A stretch of 64,000 bases of DNA from Pedobacter boryungensis (GCF_013204825.1 NZ_JABMKV010000001.1:1240001-1304000); one strand, 5' to 3'. Counted from the first letter of the stretch, positions 6,969-16,298 are shown. Program-made: numbers and translations. Notes: generated by a model not told the origin, from the letters alone.

Positions 6969-9897
6969 ATACCTACATATGCTTTTTTGGCTACTGGCAT
7001 TACTTTTTGCGCCCTTAGTTAAAGGTAATGCACAAACTGCATACTTACCCCATTATACCACAAAAGATGGTTTACCCAGTAACAATTGTTATTATACTTT
7101 GCAAGACAAAAAGGGCTACATCTGGATTGCTACAGATGCTGGTGTAAGTAGATTTGATGGCACGATGTTCGAGAATTTTTCTGTAGATGATGGCTTGCCA
7201 GATAATCAAGTTTTACAATTAAGAGAAGATAGTAAAGGGAGAATTTGGTTTCTAACTTTAAATGGTCAGTTAAGCTATTTCTATAATGGTAAAATCTATA
7301 ATCCTGATAACGATAAACAACTTAAACAGTTAAATTTTAATGCAGTTATTGTATCTTTTTTTGAAGATAGTAAAGGTAAAATTTGGTTTGGAACTAATAA
7401 AAATATTATAGGAGTTTGGGATGGAAAAAAGTTAATTAAGTATATTTCTCCTAATATTGAAAAGCAATATGGTAATGCTTTTATTCATGAAGATAAACAG
7501 GGAAATATTTGGGCATATAGTACAACAGCAGTTTTCCTCTATATCAAAAATAATTTTGTCTTAACCGACGACAAATTCTTGCCTTTGTCTTATAAGACCT
7601 TATTTGATAAACGAGATAATTCTGTTTACTTTTTAGATAAAGTTGGATTAAACAGTAAAAATGGAATAACAAATCGCTTAATCTTAAAAATAGATCAAGA
7701 CTTACTTAGCAATAGCCCAGGGTATATTTATGTTGATGATAGATCTCTTTGGCTAAGTAATAATAGCGGTGTTTTTGTAATTGATTTTAATGGAAAGATA
7801 AAACAATTACTTAAAAATGTTGATGTAAATCAAATCATAAAAGATAGTAATCAAAACATATGGTTTACTACTAAAAACGGTATTTATAGATTGCCAGATT
7901 CTAAAGAACGTGTATATATTTTTAACAAGGAAAATGGGTTGACAAGTAATGTTGTTAAAAGTATTGCAAAAGATGGAAATGGCCGTTTTTGGATGGGTAT
8001 GAACAATGCCAGCATCAACATTTTAGATAAGAAAAGTAAAACAGTACAAAAATTTAATATCCCTGATTTAAAAAAATACAGTATCATTAAACAGTTAGCT
8101 TTTGATTATCACAATAAAACTGCGTATTTCGCATCAGATTACGGATTAGGCTCACTGTCATCAACTTACCCTATAAAAACTAATGCCAAGTATTTAAAAG
8201 AAAGCAATAATTCAGTTTTTGTAATTAAAAACTTCAGTTTAGATACCACCACCAAATTGGCTCTAGCTCTATCATCAGGAGTTGTTATACTTAACAACAG
8301 ACAGGATAAACTCGAGTTTTCTTCTTTAAATTATAAGGAAAATCAAGATTATTTCAAAGATCGCTCTTATCGCGTTTATTACGATGAAATGCAAAATTTA
8401 TGGTTTTCTAATGTTAGTGGATTATCAGAATTTAATTCTAATAAATTAACTAAATATTACGAAATCTACCCATTGCTTTCTAAAAGGATAAATGATATCA
8501 AACAATTAAAGAGTGGATCATTTGCAATGGCCACTGATGGTTACGGAATTGTGATAATGCAGGATGGAAAAATCATCAAGTTAATTAGACAAAAAGAAGG
8601 ACTTAACAATAATATTATAAATAAGCTTTTTGTAAAGAACGATTACCTGTGGGCAATAAGCAATACCGGAATAAATCGCATTTCATTAACAGATAACAAA
8701 TTCACTATCAATTCTTTTGATTATGCAAATGATCTTTTGTCAGATGATTTGAACGACTTATATATTGATACAGATACCGCATATTTTGCAACAAATAATG
8801 GCTTGGTTTATTTTAGTAACAATCAAAAATCTTTGCAAACTAAAGCACCAAAAACTTATATCTCTTCTATTATCATTAACAATGAAACTTTAGATTTAAG
8901 TTCTTCAAACTTTGTACTTAAACCAGGTGAACGCAATATTACTTTTAATTATAGCGCCATCGATTTTAAAAATCGTAAAATAACATACCGCTACCGTTTA
9001 AAGGAAAATGCCAATTGGTCTGAAACTAAAAATAGAAGATTAGAATTATCATCATTAGAACCAGGTAGTTATTGCTTTGAAGTGAGCGCAAAAAGTCAAG
9101 ATAGCCAATGGAGTACATCAGCTAAAATAAGTTTTGTTTTAGAAAAACATTTTTGGCAAACTTGGTGGTTCTTAATCATTCTATTAATTATAGGTGCATA
9201 TTTTTTATATGTAATCGCTGTAAGAATTACAAGAAGGCAAAAAAATAAAGAACAAGAACAGCTTTTAAATAAAAATAAGATATTAATGCTTGAACAACGG
9301 GCATTACAAGCAATGATGAATCCCCATTTTGTATTTAATGTAATGAATTCTATCCAACATTATATTAATACAAAAAATACATCTTCTGCAAATAAAGTAT
9401 TAACAGGATTTGCGAAATTGATACGCAAGAACCTAGAAATTTGTACCAAAAGTTACATTAACCTAGAAGAAGAAATCGACTATTTAAATCTTTATTTAAG
9501 TTTAGAGAAAAATCGTTTTGGAGATAAACTCATTTACAGTATAAACATTGATGAAAACATTGACAAAGAAGAAACTTTAATTCCATCTATGCTTTTGCAA
9601 CCTTATATTGAAAATGCTATTTGGCATGGGATTATGCCTAAAGAAGATGGAGGCGAGGTTAAAATAAATATCAACCAACAAGATGAAGATTATCTATGGA
9701 TTAAAATAATAGATAATGGTATTGGTATTAAAAATTCATTATCTACTAAAATTGACACACATATTAGCAAAGGAATGAATTTAACACAAGAAAGAATAAA
9801 TTTATTAAATAAAATTGAAGTAAAACCCATACAGCTGTACATTGATCAGAATGGAAATAATGGAACAACCATTACGATTTTAGTCCCTTTAAAATAA
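6958..9897 (+). CDS. Two-component sensor histidine kinase with N-terminal beta-propeller (LytS-type kinase core)
   Basis: The 979-residue sensor has a signal peptide (FWLLALLFAPLVKGNAQ), a large periplasmic beta-propeller of repeated two-component-regulator-propeller motifs (for example GYIWIATDAGVSRFDG, GNIWAYS, QNIWFTTKNGIYRL), a Y_Y_Y-like domain at about 640-735, one membrane segment at about 740-760, and a LytS-type kinase core with His790 in MNPHFVFN and an ATPase G box DNGIGI. Architecture resembles the hybrid glycan sensors of Bacteroidota, but here the regulator is a separate LytTR protein. The GTG at 6958 gives a positively charged n-region; an ATG at 6979 is the alternative start. 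The ligand is unknown, a glycan being the default guess. Confidence 0.9.
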   Translation: MINKYLHMLFWLLALLFAPLVKGNAQTAYLPHYTTKDGLPSNNCYYTLQDKKGYIWIATDAGVSRFDGTMFENFSVDDGLPDNQVLQLREDSKGRIWFLTLNGQLSYFYNGKIYNPDNDKQLKQLNFNAVIVSFFEDSKGKIWFGTNKNIIGVWDGKKLIKYISPNIEKQYGNAFIHEDKQGNIWAYSTTAVFLYIKNNFVLTDDKFLPLSYKTLFDKRDNSVYFLDKVGLNSKNGITNRLILKIDQDLLSNSPGYIYVDDRSLWLSNNSGVFVIDFNGKIKQLLKNVDVNQIIKDSNQNIWFTTKNGIYRLPDSKERVYIFNKENGLTSNVVKSIAKDGNGRFWMGMNNASINILDKKSKTVQKFNIPDLKKYSIIKQLAFDYHNKTAYFASDYGLGSLSSTYPIKTNAKYLKESNNSVFVIKNFSLDTTTKLALALSSGVVILNNRQDKLEFSSLNYKENQDYFKDRSYRVYYDEMQNLWFSNVSGLSEFNSNKLTKYYEIYPLLSKRINDIKQLKSGSFAMATDGYGIVIMQDGKIIKLIRQKEGLNNNIINKLFVKNDYLWAISNTGINRISLTDNKFTINSFDYANDLLSDDLNDLYIDTDTAYFATNNGLVYFSNNQKSLQTKAPKTYISSIIINNETLDLSSSNFVLKPGERNITFNYSAIDFKNRKITYRYRLKENANWSETKNRRLELSSLEPGSYCFEVSAKSQDSQWSTSAKISFVLEKHFWQTWWFLIILLIIGAYFLYVIAVRITRRQKNKEQEQLLNKNKILMLEQRALQAMMNPHFVFNVMNSIQHYINTKNTSSANKVLTGFAKLIRKNLEICTKSYINLEEEIDYLNLYLSLEKNRFGDKLIYSINIDENIDKEETLIPSMLLQPYIENAIWHGIMPKEDGGEVKININQQDEDYLWIKIIDNGIGIKNSLSTKIDTHISKGMNLTQERINLLNKIEVKPIQLYIDQNGNNGTTITILVPLK

Positions 9898-10345
9898 ATT
9901 TTACCGTTTACTCAATTATTCCTACCACTTACTAAATATTATTTATTCTTTTTATTATTAGCATTAAACTTGTTGTAAGATATTCAACAATCAGAAATGA
10001 TTGTTATAAAAACGTTCTTATAGGATTGACAAAAGATATTTTTTAACCTAACCTAAAACTATATCTCAATTCAGGTTTCATTTGTGTGTTAAAAGCGTCC
10101 CAATTAAGTTGAGACGCTTTTTTGTTTTATAATCGTTTGAGATTATGATTAAAAACCCTCCTTTTAACGTAACTATTTGCATTTCAGCAACAGAAAAAGA
10201 TTAAAAAAACTTTTAAAAAAAATCTTTTTGTTTTAATTTTGAGATAAATAAAATTTCAAAAAAATAGGTTTCTTTCTATTTAAAAAGATTTTATGTAATT
10301 TAGAAGTATCATTAAAACTTTCCTACTATTAATATTTTTTGTGTT
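9898..10345. other. Intergenic region with hairpins, a terminator and an AT-rich leader
   Basis: These 448 bp have no convincing coding frame. They hold a GAAA-capped hairpin at 9986-10005 (AACAATCA/TGATTGTT), a second short inverted repeat just behind it, a strong terminator at 10091-10126, a 9-bp inverted repeat AAAAAGATT/AATCTTTTT at 10194-10229, and a -7-like TAATTTTG at 10234-10241 that could serve the acidic-protein gene. The stretch between 9898 and the terminator could be a long 3' UTR or a small RNA. Confidence 0.5.
10091..10126 (+). terminator. Rho-independent terminator
   Basis: AAAAGCGTC and GACGCTTTT form a perfect 9-bp stem followed by a T run. It lies about 190 bp after the kinase stop codon, which is unusually far for a simple operon terminator. 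Confidence 0.8.
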
Positions 10346-10552
10346 ATGAAAACGCCAAAAAAACCAAACCTGAAAAACCCCGTAAATAAGCCGATGTCAA
10401 GCAAGAAAGAATCAGACGATGAGGACGATGATAATATTGAAGATAATGAGATCTTAGATGAGGAAGAAGATGACTTTGATGTACCTTTAGATGATCTAGA
10501 CACATTTGAAAGTTTTGATGATGACGACGACGATGACGACGATAGATTTTAA
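10346..10552 (+). CDS. Small, extremely acidic low-complexity protein
   Basis: The 68-residue product has a basic N-terminal third (KTPKKPNLKNPVNK) and then almost only Asp and Glu, ending in a run of nine Asp before RF. It has no hydrophobic core and should be disordered. It has its own terminator and sits between a sensor operon and a GNAT-like gene, so it looks like an independent unit. Similar short acidic tails occur in Bacteroidota, but I know no assigned function; DNA mimicry, divalent-ion binding or chaperoning of basic proteins are possibilities only. The reading frame on the opposite strand is a Ser-rich shadow of the GAT/GAC/GAA codons. Confidence 0.7.
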   Translation: MKTPKKPNLKNPVNKPMSSKKESDDEDDDNIEDNEILDEEEDDFDVPLDDLDTFESFDDDDDDDDDRF

Positions 10553-10573
10553 TAAACTATAAAACGAATACTT

Positions 10574-10601
10574 AAAAGCATCCTATTAAGGGTGCTTTTT
10601 A
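10574..10601 (+). terminator. Rho-independent terminator of the acidic-protein gene
   Basis: AAAAGCATCC pairs with GGGTGCTTTT (one wobble) around a six-base loop and is followed by T residues, 21 bp after the stop codon. Confidence 0.75.
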
Positions 10602-10619
10602 TTTTAAACCTACCTCCAA

Positions 10620-11738
10620 ATGAAGATTATACCTGTTAAGGATAAAGAAAGTCAGAAAGAATTTTTAAACGTTGTAGACACTATTTATCAAGATGATTCA
10701 AGTTGGATCCGTCCCTTGGATCAGGATATTGAAAAGATTTTTGACGAAAAAACTAATCCTTTCTTTAAACATGGTCAATGTACCAGATGGATTTTAAAAG
10801 ATAACAATCACAAAACTATTGGTAGAGTTGCGGCATTTATAAACGATAAAAAAGCCCACATTTACGAACAACCAACGGGTGGAATGGGTTTTTTTGAGTG
10901 TATAGATAATAAAGAAGCTGCATTCTTATTATTTGATACTGCAAAAAACTGGCTGCAAGAAAAAGGCATGAAAGTAATGGAGGGTCCAATTAATTTTGGA
11001 GAAAATGATTCCTTCTGGGGTTTACTTGTAGAGGGTTTTACACCACCTTCCTACGGAATGAACTATCATTTACCCTATTATCATAAATTCTTTACAGATT
11101 ATGGTTTTGAAACAGCTTACGAACAGTTAACAAATCACATCAACCTAAAAGTTCCTTTTCCTGCTAGGTTTACAAAAATTGCAAATTGGGTGGCTGCTAA
11201 ACCCGATTATACTTTTGAACATTTCAAAAAAAGTAATGCTGATAAATACATTAATGATTTAATGGATATTTATAACGACGGTTGGCAAGATTTTGAAAAC
11301 TTCGTTCCAATTAAAAAAGAAACCTTAAAAGAAAGTTTTAAACAAATGGAAGTTATTATGGATGAAAAACTAATTTGGTTTGCGTATGCTAATGGCGATC
11401 CGGCTTCATTTGTTGTAATTATTCCAGATGCTAACCAAATGATTAAAGGTTTAAACGGAAAATTAGGTTTATTTGAAAAATTAAAATTTGCATATAGGCG
11501 CTGGGTTGGTGTTACTCGTATGCGTGCAATCGTAATGGGAACCAAAACTAAGTATCAAAAACTAGGATTAGAATCTGCTTTGTTTATAAAACTTGGTGAA
11601 TATGTATTACCAAAAAATCAATATACAGAACTAGAATTATCTTGGGTTGGCGATTTTAATGAAAAGATGATAGCCATACACCAAGCAACTGGTGCCACTT
11701 TTGGAAAACGACATTTAACGTTGAGAAAGGTTTTTTGA
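10620..11738 (+). CDS. GNAT-like N-acetyltransferase-type protein (YghO-related)
   Basis: This 372-residue protein looks like the YghO-type family: an N-terminal part with IGRVAAFINDK and a Gly/Phe-rich GGMGFFECIDN, the central EGPINFGENDSFWGLL, and a C-terminal acyltransferase-like half with MGTKTKYQKLGLESALF and ELSWVGDFNEKMIAIH. These resemble paired GNAT modules that bind acyl-CoA, but the substrate is unknown. It starts at the ATG 18 bp behind the previous terminator, so it probably has its own promoter. Its 3' end overlaps the tail of the convergent HTH gene by 24 bp. Confidence 0.75.
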   Translation: MKIIPVKDKESQKEFLNVVDTIYQDDSSWIRPLDQDIEKIFDEKTNPFFKHGQCTRWILKDNNHKTIGRVAAFINDKKAHIYEQPTGGMGFFECIDNKEAAFLLFDTAKNWLQEKGMKVMEGPINFGENDSFWGLLVEGFTPPSYGMNYHLPYYHKFFTDYGFETAYEQLTNHINLKVPFPARFTKIANWVAAKPDYTFEHFKKSNADKYINDLMDIYNDGWQDFENFVPIKKETLKESFKQMEVIMDEKLIWFAYANGDPASFVVIIPDANQMIKGLNGKLGLFEKLKFAYRRWVGVTRMRAIVMGTKTKYQKLGLESALFIKLGEYVLPKNQYTELELSWVGDFNEKMIAIHQATGATFGKRHLTLRKVF

Positions 11739-12116
11739 CGGTGAAATGGTTCTAATCTCTTCGTAAAGATCAATTATCTTTTTTTGAAGTTTGGTAATCT
11801 CTTGTTCTTTTAAAGCAAGTTTATCTTTTAGCATACTGATTTCGACAAAATTGCCCATTTCCAACTTATTTTCTCCTCTAGAAATAATCTCTAAGCTAGA
11901 TACGTCAAACAATTTAGAAATTTGATCTAACCTAGAAATGTTAATATCGGTAACACCTGTTTCTATTTTTGAAAATGCTGGGATTGATATTTTTAAGAGC
12001 CTGGCTACTTCTCCCTGGCTCCATCCATTTTTTTGGCGTAATAGTCTAATGTTTGTACCAATGATATTCATTTGATCATTTTTTGGTGTAACAGTCTGTT
12101 TATTACGTCTAGACAT
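11715..12116 (-). CDS. XRE-family helix-turn-helix regulator with C-terminal coiled coil
   Basis: This 133-residue protein has an XRE/Cro-type helix-turn-helix at about residues 18-75 (IRLLRQKNGWSQGEVARLL, with the recognition part SIPAFSKIETG) and a C-terminal coiled coil of about 45 residues (ISMLKDKLALKEQEITKLQ) likely to mediate dimerisation. The start ATG overlaps the end of the upstream Mur-ligase gene by 8 bp, so it is translated from that transcript. Its last codons overlap the convergent GNAT-like gene by 24 bp. An auto- or cell-wall-regulatory role is possible because of the context, but no operator was identified. Confidence 0.85.
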   Translation of the reverse strand: MSRRNKQTVTPKNDQMNIIGTNIRLLRQKNGWSQGEVARLLKISIPAFSKIETGVTDINISRLDQISKLFDVSSLEIISRGENKLEMGNFVEISMLKDKLALKEQEITKLQKKIIDLYEEIRTISPSKNLSQR

Positions 12117-13461
12117 TCAACTCCAGTGCCAATTTAACTAAGTCCATACCGCCAAAATTACCAGAACTCATTAGCAGTAGGTTTGTATTTTCAAAATTAA
12201 AACTTCTTAAATAACTTTCCAATTGTGTAGCTTCACTAAAAAAAACAATGTTTTTATCATTAAAAGATGTTTGAACATCATTCTCACTCACAGGATCCAT
12301 CTTTTTGTGTTTAAACGTTTTTTCATCGATGTATACAATTGCAACATCAGCCTTTTTCATCGTATCACGATACTGCTGCAAAAACTCTTTAGTTAAACTA
12401 CTGAAAGTATGAAGTTCTATACAAGCTACTAGTTTTCTATTGGCAAATTGTGCCTTTACAGCATCAATAGTTGCCTTTAATTTAGATGGAGAATGTGCGA
12501 AATCCTTATATACACTAGTTGCTTTTGTATGATTTAACAGCTCCAATCTTTTAGCTGCACCCGTAAAAGAAGAAATAGCCTCCTTAAATTTATCTTCATT
12601 TATGCCTAGTTGTTCAACTACTAATCTAGCTGCGTTTAGGTTCATTAAATTATGATCGCCAAACACCTGTAATGGTGTCCGTTGAGGCAAAAGATATGTT
12701 ACACCATCTATTACTTCATGAGCAGGAATGCTGTAGGGAATTTTTTCAATAGTTGCGCTAGAGTTAACAACTACTTTGCGTAATTCTAAATCATTTTCAC
12801 AATAAATTAATTTTCCGCTCTCAACTATCGTGTCAATAAACTTATCAAACTGGGAAATATAATCCTCAAATGTTGGAAAAACGTTGATATGATCCCATGC
12901 AATGCCACTAATTACAGCAATATTTGCTTTATATAAATGAAATTTTGGCCTACGATCTATTGGTGATGCTAAATACTCATCGCCTTCTATTATTATAATT
13001 GGAGCAGAGTCTGTTATTTTAACCATTGTTTCAAAGCCTGCTAACTGAGCTCCAACCAGATAATCAAAATCTTTTTTGTAATAATTTAATACATGTAAAA
13101 TCATGGAAGTTATGGTAGTTTTACCATGACTACCTCCTATTACAACTCTTAATTTATCCTTAGACTGCTCGTAAATATATTCTGGATATGAATATATTTT
13201 TAAACCCATTTCTTGCGCCTTTACAAGTTCTGGATTATCCAAACGAGCATGCATTCCTAAGATTACCGCATCAAGATCTGGAGTAATATTACTTTCAAAC
13301 CAACCATTTTCTTTTGGCAAAAGACCATAATTAGCAAGTCTTGTACTTGATGGTTCAAAAATCACATCATCAGAACCGGTAACTTTAAATCCTTTTTTAT
13401 GTAAAGCAATGGCTAAATTGTGCATAGCACTCCCACCAATAGCAATAAAATGTATACGCAT
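12109..13461 (-). CDS. mpl: Mur ligase family protein (Mpl-type murein tripeptide ligase)
   Basis: The 450-residue protein has the MurC/Mpl layout: N-terminal Rossmann part (IHFIAIGGSAMHNLAIAL), ATP-binding P-loop GGSHGKTTITSM near residue 108, central-domain motif IEGDEYLASP, GDHNLMNLNAA at the start of the C-terminal domain, and DFAHSPSKLKATI. Mpl joins the recycled L-Ala-gamma-D-Glu-meso-Dap tripeptide to UDP-MurNAc, and the short N-terminus and overall length fit Mpl better than MurC. It is cytoplasmic. The HTH gene overlaps its end; prmA lies about 60 bp upstream. Enzyme class is sure; the exact amino-acid substrate is inferred from family resemblance. Confidence 0.85.
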   Translation of the reverse strand: MRIHFIAIGGSAMHNLAIALHKKGFKVTGSDDVIFEPSSTRLANYGLLPKENGWFESNITPDLDAVILGMHARLDNPELVKAQEMGLKIYSYPEYIYEQSKDKLRVVIGGSHGKTTITSMILHVLNYYKKDFDYLVGAQLAGFETMVKITDSAPIIIIEGDEYLASPIDRRPKFHLYKANIAVISGIAWDHINVFPTFEDYISQFDKFIDTIVESGKLIYCENDLELRKVVVNSSATIEKIPYSIPAHEVIDGVTYLLPQRTPLQVFGDHNLMNLNAARLVVEQLGINEDKFKEAISSFTGAAKRLELLNHTKATSVYKDFAHSPSKLKATIDAVKAQFANRKLVACIELHTFSSLTKEFLQQYRDTMKKADVAIVYIDEKTFKHKKMDPVSENDVQTSFNDKNIVFFSEATQLESYLRSFNFENTNLLLMSSGNFGGMDLVKLALELNV

Positions 13462-13524
13462 ATTTACTAATTTGAATTGAGAATGAGAGAAATTATGAAT
13501 TATTCAGTCCCTCTTCTTAATTAT

Positions 13525-14364
13525 TTAATTTTTTAAAAATTGTGCAGCAACCCAATCCCCAATTTTTTTATGATCAACATAACTAAGATTAAATTGAGCA
13601 CAATGCTCTTTAATTATATCCAAATCTGGGCTTTCATAAAATCCACTAAAGAAGATAGTACCTTTTTCTTTTAAAACTGAAGCATAGCTCGAAATTTGAT
13701 CAAGCAAAATATTTCTATTAATATTGGCTAAAATGATATCAAAATCAACCGTAGGGATAGTTTCTTTACTTCCCCAAAGCGATGTTAAATTCATGATTTC
13801 ATTTAATGCTGCATTTTCAATCGCACTGCGGTAACAAACCTCGTCATTGTCTATTGCTATAATTTCTTTAGCGCCTCTTTTAGCAGCCAAAATACCCAAA
13901 ATTCCTGTGCCTGCTCCCATGTCTAATACCACTTTATCTTGCATATCTGTTTCTAAAATATAGAGCATCATCATGGTGGTAGTTTGGTGATGACCAGTAC
14001 CAAAAGCCATCTTTGGATCAATTACAATCTCATATTTATATTGAGGTTGATGTTCATGAAAAGTTGCTCTAACATAACAATCTTCATTAATAATAAGCGG
14101 ACTAAAATTCTTTTCCCATTCCTCATTCCAGTTTTGAGGTTCTATTGCACTAATTTCATATGTATAGCTTAGTTCATCATCAAAACCTTTTAAAACATTA
14201 GTTAACGCAGTTTCGTTAAATTGATTTGCGATAATAAAAGCATCAAAACCATGAGCTGTATCCTCAAAAGTATCGAAGCCAATTTCTGCTAATTCTGCAA
14301 TTAATAAATCATGCTGATATTCTTGAATATCACTAAAATTAAAAGCTATTTTTTTATAATCCAT
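13525..14364 (-). CDS. prmA: Ribosomal protein L11 methyltransferase
   Basis: This 279-residue protein has the PrmA arrangement: a substrate-recognition domain, the linker motif DPKMAFGTGHHQTT, then a SAM-binding domain with LDMGAGTGILGILAAKRGA and the ILANINRNILLDQI segment. PrmA trimethylates lysines and the N-terminus of ribosomal protein L11 in the cytoplasm. Its ATG shares one base with the stop codon of tpiA (TAATG), so the two genes are translationally coupled in one minus-strand operon. Length is normal for Bacteroidota PrmA. Confidence 0.93.
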   Translation of the reverse strand: MDYKKIAFNFSDIQEYQHDLLIAELAEIGFDTFEDTAHGFDAFIIANQFNETALTNVLKGFDDELSYTYEISAIEPQNWNEEWEKNFSPLIINEDCYVRATFHEHQPQYKYEIVIDPKMAFGTGHHQTTTMMMLYILETDMQDKVVLDMGAGTGILGILAAKRGAKEIIAIDNDEVCYRSAIENAALNEIMNLTSLWGSKETIPTVDFDIILANINRNILLDQISSYASVLKEKGTIFFSGFYESPDLDIIKEHCAQFNLSYVDHKKIGDWVAAQFLKN

Positions 14365-15125
14365 TACGAATTGAAGGTTTTAACAATATCTACAAAATCA
14401 CGAGATTTTAAAGATGCGCCGCCAATTAATCCACCATCAATATCATGTTGTGCAAACAATTCTGCTGCATTTTTTGGGTTACAGCTTCCACCATATAAAA
14501 TTGAGGTATTGTCTGCTACATTCATTCCATATTTCGCATCAATTTTTGCTCTAATAAAGGCATGTATATCTTGCGCTTGTTCTGGTGTAGCGGTTAAACC
14601 TGTACCAATTGCCCAAACTGGCTCATACGCTAAAACTACTTTAGAAAAATCTTCAGCACTTAAACCAAATACTCCATTTTCTAATTGCGATTCTAATACT
14701 TGATAGTAACTACCGTTATTTCTTTCGTCTAAAGTTTCACCGATGCAAAACAAAGGTGTTAAGTTATTTTGCAGGGCGATAGTTGTTTTCTCTGCTAATA
14801 AAGAATCTGATTCCGCAAAATATTGTCTGCGTTCTGAGTGACCAATAATTACATATTCACAGCCTGTAGATTTTACCATCTTGGCAGAAATCTCACCCGT
14901 GTAAGCACCGTGTTCTTTTTGATGGCAATTTTGCGCACCAATTTTTACTATTCCAGCAGATAATTGCGATAAACTATTTAAATGGATAAAAGGTGAGCAA
15001 ATTACAGCAATTTGATCGCCGTTCTTTTCATCTCTAACCATATTTATAATTTCCGAGAATAAGGATATACCTTCGCTATAATCCAAATTCATTTTCCAGT
15101 TACCCGCAACTATTTTCTTTCTCAT
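14364..15125 (-). CDS. tpiA: Triosephosphate isomerase
   Basis: The 253-residue enzyme interconverts dihydroxyacetone phosphate and glyceraldehyde 3-phosphate. The signatures are complete: GNWKMN with the active-site Lys near the N-terminus, IIGHSERRQYF with the catalytic His, AYEPVWAIGTG with the catalytic Glu, and the phosphate-binding ILYGGSCNP and DGGLIGGASL. It follows the GlmU-like gene by three bases and overlaps prmA by one base, forming a compact operon. Confidence 0.97.
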   Translation of the reverse strand: MRKKIVAGNWKMNLDYSEGISLFSEIINMVRDEKNGDQIAVICSPFIHLNSLSQLSAGIVKIGAQNCHQKEHGAYTGEISAKMVKSTGCEYVIIGHSERRQYFAESDSLLAEKTTIALQNNLTPLFCIGETLDERNNGSYYQVLESQLENGVFGLSAEDFSKVVLAYEPVWAIGTGLTATPEQAQDIHAFIRAKIDAKYGMNVADNTSILYGGSCNPKNAAELFAQHDIDGGLIGGASLKSRDFVDIVKTFNS

Positions 15126-15128
15126 AAT

Positions 15129-16298
15129 CTAAAAGTGTCTATATTTTTTTGTCAGTTCAAAAACATGCGATAGAATAGCTGTTTCTGTTGTATCTAATAT
15201 TGTATCTCTTCTGTCGTAAACTTTTGTTGCTGTTTCTAGCATTTTATTTAAACCGTAAACCTCAAATCCATGTGCACCACCCCAAGCAAAATCTGGTATA
15301 AAGTTGCGTGGAAATCCCGCCCCAAATATATTAGCGCTTACTCCTGCTACAGTTCCAGTATTAAACATGGTATTAATAGCGCATTTAGCATGATCGGCCA
15401 TAATTAACCCGCAAAATTGTAACCCTGTTTTACGAAAGCTTTCTTTTTCATAATCCCAAAGACGAACTTCAGCGTAATTATTTTTAAGATTTGAATTATT
15501 GCTATCCGCACCAATATTACACCATTGACCTAAAACTGCATTCCCTAAGTAACCTTCATGTCCTTTTGATGAATAACCCCAAATTACAGCATTATTAATT
15601 TCGCCTCCTACTCTACTATGTGGACCAATGGTAGTTTGGGGATAAATTTTAGCGCCCATCTTTACAGAAGATCCTTCACACAGCGCAAAAGAACCCCTAA
15701 TGAAACATCCTTCCCAAACTTGACTATTTTTACCTAAATAAATTGGTCCTTGTAAACTATTAAATGTAGAACATTCAGCCGTTGCGCCTTCTTCTGCAAA
15801 AATATTATCTCCTAAAAAAGTATTCGTATTGCTTAGCGTAGCTGATGTTTTTCCTTTAGTTAATAAATCAAAATCTTTAACTAATTCTGTGTGGTTATTT
15901 CTGAATATATCTTCAGGAAATTGAACTTGAGTAAAAACAGTAGAATAGTTTACTTGTTTCAATTTATTTATGGCATCATTAAAGCTTAGTTTTTCCTTAT
16001 AAGCAATAACTATTTCGCCTTTAACCAAAACTTCATCAGCTTTTAGATTTAGAACTGCTTCTATTAATTGTTCATCGGGACAAATCGAACCATTAATAAA
16101 TATATTAGCAGCAGCTGATGGATATTTTACACTTAGATAATCTTGTGTTACATAGCCAAAATCAGCATTAAAATGTTTAGCCCATTTTTCAGCAATGGTT
16201 AAAATGCCAATTCTTAAATCAGCTACAGGCCTTGTAAATGTTAGCGGTCTAAGCGAAAGCCAAGATTTATCATCAAATAAATTGATTTTCATTTGCAT
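15129..16298 (-). CDS. GlmU-like putative sugar nucleotidyltransferase with left-handed beta-helix
   Basis: This 389-residue protein belongs to the GlmU-like family found near tpiA in Bacteroidota. The N-terminal half (INLFDDKSWLSLRPLTFTRP) resembles a nucleotidyltransferase domain, while the second half has hexapeptide-type repeats forming a left-handed beta-helix (IYLGKNSQVWEGCFIRGSF, GAKIYPQTTIGPHSRVGGE, NNAVIWGYSSKGHEG). The canonical GlmU pyrophosphorylase signature is not evident, so it may use another sugar phosphate. Two in-frame ATGs, 16298 and 16292, are both plausible starts. It heads the glmU-like/tpiA/prmA operon. Confidence 0.82.
   Translation of the reverse strand: MQMKINLFDDKSWLSLRPLTFTRPVADLRIGILTIAEKWAKHFNADFGYVTQDYLSVKYPSAAANIFINGSICPDEQLIEAVLNLKADEVLVKGEIVIAYKEKLSFNDAINKLKQVNYSTVFTQVQFPEDIFRNNHTELVKDFDLLTKGKTSATLSNTNTFLGDNIFAEEGATAECSTFNSLQGPIYLGKNSQVWEGCFIRGSFALCEGSSVKMGAKIYPQTTIGPHSRVGGEINNAVIWGYSSKGHEGYLGNAVLGQWCNIGADSNNSNLKNNYAEVRLWDYEKESFRKTGLQFCGLIMADHAKCAINTMFNTGTVAGVSANIFGAGFPRNFIPDFAWGGAHGFEVYGLNKMLETATKVYDRRDTILDTTETAILSHVFELTKKYRHF

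Noticed and set aside
9898..10126. Known housekeeping RNA (6S, SRP, tmRNA)
   Set aside because: Length and stems do not fit any of these; no recognisable conserved core was found, so it is only a candidate small RNA.
10312..10503. Ser-rich protein on the minus strand
   Set aside because: It is the antisense of the poly-Asp/Glu gene at 10346; Ser repeats arise from complement of GAT/GAC codons. The plus-strand frame has the better start and terminator.
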